Shown piece after piece: positions 5,042-5,340 of a stretch of DNA of 5,340 nucleotides (its first letter is position 1; each line of letters opens with the position of its first letter). The stretch comes from Verrucomicrobiota bacterium (GTDB lineage Bacteria; Verrucomicrobiota; Kiritimatiellia; Kiritimatiellales; Tichowtungiaceae). The position numbers and the translations under genes are program-made. The notes below the pieces were generated by a model. It did not search any database and was not told the DNA's origin. It saw nothing but the letters and a program-made list of their open reading frames with translations. The stretch lies in contig JAUXCB010000127.1 of NCBI GenBank assembly GCA_030619095.1, positions 1 to 5,340 on the forward strand, read 5' to 3'.

Positions 5042-5048
5042 CTCCTTA
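5042..5048 (-). promoter_or_regulatory. rplB ribosome binding site fused to the rplW stop codon
   Basis: The minus strand reads TAAGGAG, in which TAA is the stop of L23 and AAGGAG is a strong Shine-Dalgarno sequence eight bases before the L2 ATG. A ribosome finishing L23 stops directly on the L2 initiation site, so the two genes are probably translationally coupled. Confidence 0.85.
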
Positions 5049-5330
5049 CACAAAATCGATTTTGGATCCTTCGGCCAGCGTAACCACGGCGCGCTTCCAG
5101 GCGGCGGTGCGTCCGAAACTGGCGGTGCGCTGGCGTTTTTTCTTTCCCGGTCGGTTCATGGTGTTGACCGCAACGACCTTCACCTTGAAAAACTCTTCGA
5201 CCGCCTCTTTGATCTCGGCCTTATTCGCCTTCGGATTCACGCTGAAGATGTACTTGTTCTCTTCCTCGGAAAGGCGGGTGCCCTTCTCCGTCAGCAGTGC
5301 TTTATTAATTACCTGATAGATATCTTTCAT
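5046..5330 (-). CDS. rplW: 50S ribosomal protein L23
   Basis: L23 binds domain III of 23S rRNA beside the peptide exit tunnel and is the known docking site for trigger factor and the signal recognition particle. The 94-residue product has the usual length and family landmarks: an N-terminal LLTEKGT segment (residues 12-18) whose Glu15 matches the chaperone-docking glutamate of E. coli L23, a central KANKAEIKEAVEEFF helix, the VVAVNT strand, the basic loop GKKKRQR (residues 62-68) that reaches into the rRNA, and the C-terminal WKRAVVTL strand followed by EGSKIDF. The ATG start leaves almost no room for a ribosome binding site and appears to overlap the previous stop codon as TAATG. The gene ends with TAA embedded in the L2 Shine-Dalgarno sequence, 12 bases before rplB. 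The identification is secure. Confidence 0.97.
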   Translation of the reverse strand: MKDIYQVINKALLTEKGTRLSEEENKYIFSVNPKANKAEIKEAVEEFFKVKVVAVNTMNRPGKKKRQRTASFGRTAAWKRAVVTLAEGSKIDFV

Positions 5331-5340
5331 TAAAGTCGGA
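5331..5340 (-). other. Probable 3' end of rplD (L4), partial
   Basis: Only 10 bases lie upstream of the L23 start. On the minus strand they read TCCGACTTTA and run into ATG, giving the overlap TAATG, so a TAA stop would share its last A with the rplW start codon. In the S10 cluster rplD normally precedes rplW, so this is probably the end of rplD, with last codons CGA CTT (Arg-Leu). The call rests on gene order and the overlap; too little coding sequence is present to identify the protein. No Shine-Dalgarno sequence is visible in these bases, which fits start of L23 by coupling to an upstream gene. Confidence 0.35.

Noticed and set aside
4302..5333. A 343-codon plus-strand open frame opposite rplB and rplW
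   Set aside because: It lies wholly antisense to two certain ribosomal protein genes, its translation has no recognisable domain and an odd His/Arg/Phe-rich composition, and it arises from the strong codon bias of the genes on the other strand.

Overview
The whole window is one run of ribosomal protein genes on the minus strand: the S10-spc cluster, the most conserved gene cluster in bacteria. Read in the direction of transcription (high to low coordinates), the order is rplW (L23), rplB (L2), rpsS (S19), rplV (L22), rpsC (S3), rplP (L16), rpmC (L29), rpsQ (S17), rplN (L14), rplX (L24), rplE (L5), rpsH (S8) and the first 98 codons of rplF (L6). The upstream end begins within about 10 bases of what is probably the end of rplD (L4). 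The downstream end cuts rplF. I see no mobile element, CRISPR array, tRNA, rRNA or convincing plus-strand gene.

Layout: 5340-4206 holds the large-subunit start of the cluster (L23, L2). 4202-3924 is S19. A 97-base non-coding gap at 3827-3923 holds a predicted hairpin. 3826-1929 holds L22, S3, L16, L29 and S17, the rest of the S10 part. 1917-1 holds the spc part (L14, L24, L5, S8, L6). Apart from the 97-base gap, genes are separated by 3-28 bases or overlap by 4. Several stop codons lie inside or next to the next gene's Shine-Dalgarno sequence, so one polycistronic mRNA with translational coupling is likely. There is no terminator or clear promoter at the S17/L14 junction, where the E. coli S10 and spc operons separate.

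The gene products act together in ribosome assembly. L23, L22, L24 and L29 sit around the peptide exit tunnel. L2, L16, L14, L5 and L6 support the peptidyl transferase, subunit-bridge, central protuberance and factor-binding regions. S19, S3, S17 and S8 are 30S proteins of the head, the mRNA entry site and the body.

Organism: a bacterium of moderate GC content (roughly 50-55% by eye) that uses Shine-Dalgarno initiation. The most informative features are the absence of rpsN (S14) between rplE and rpsH, a DHPM instead of DHPH motif in L2, and a short L24. From memory, loss of rpsN from this position is also seen in Chlamydia, so a member of the Planctomycetota-Verrucomicrobiota-Chlamydiota group (perhaps Kiritimatiellota-like) is my best guess. 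That is an inference without database support.

This is an essential housekeeping region and I found no new biological system in it. The observations most worth checking are the missing rpsN, the structured S19-L22 gap, and the paired nine-G tracts and DHPM variant in rplB.
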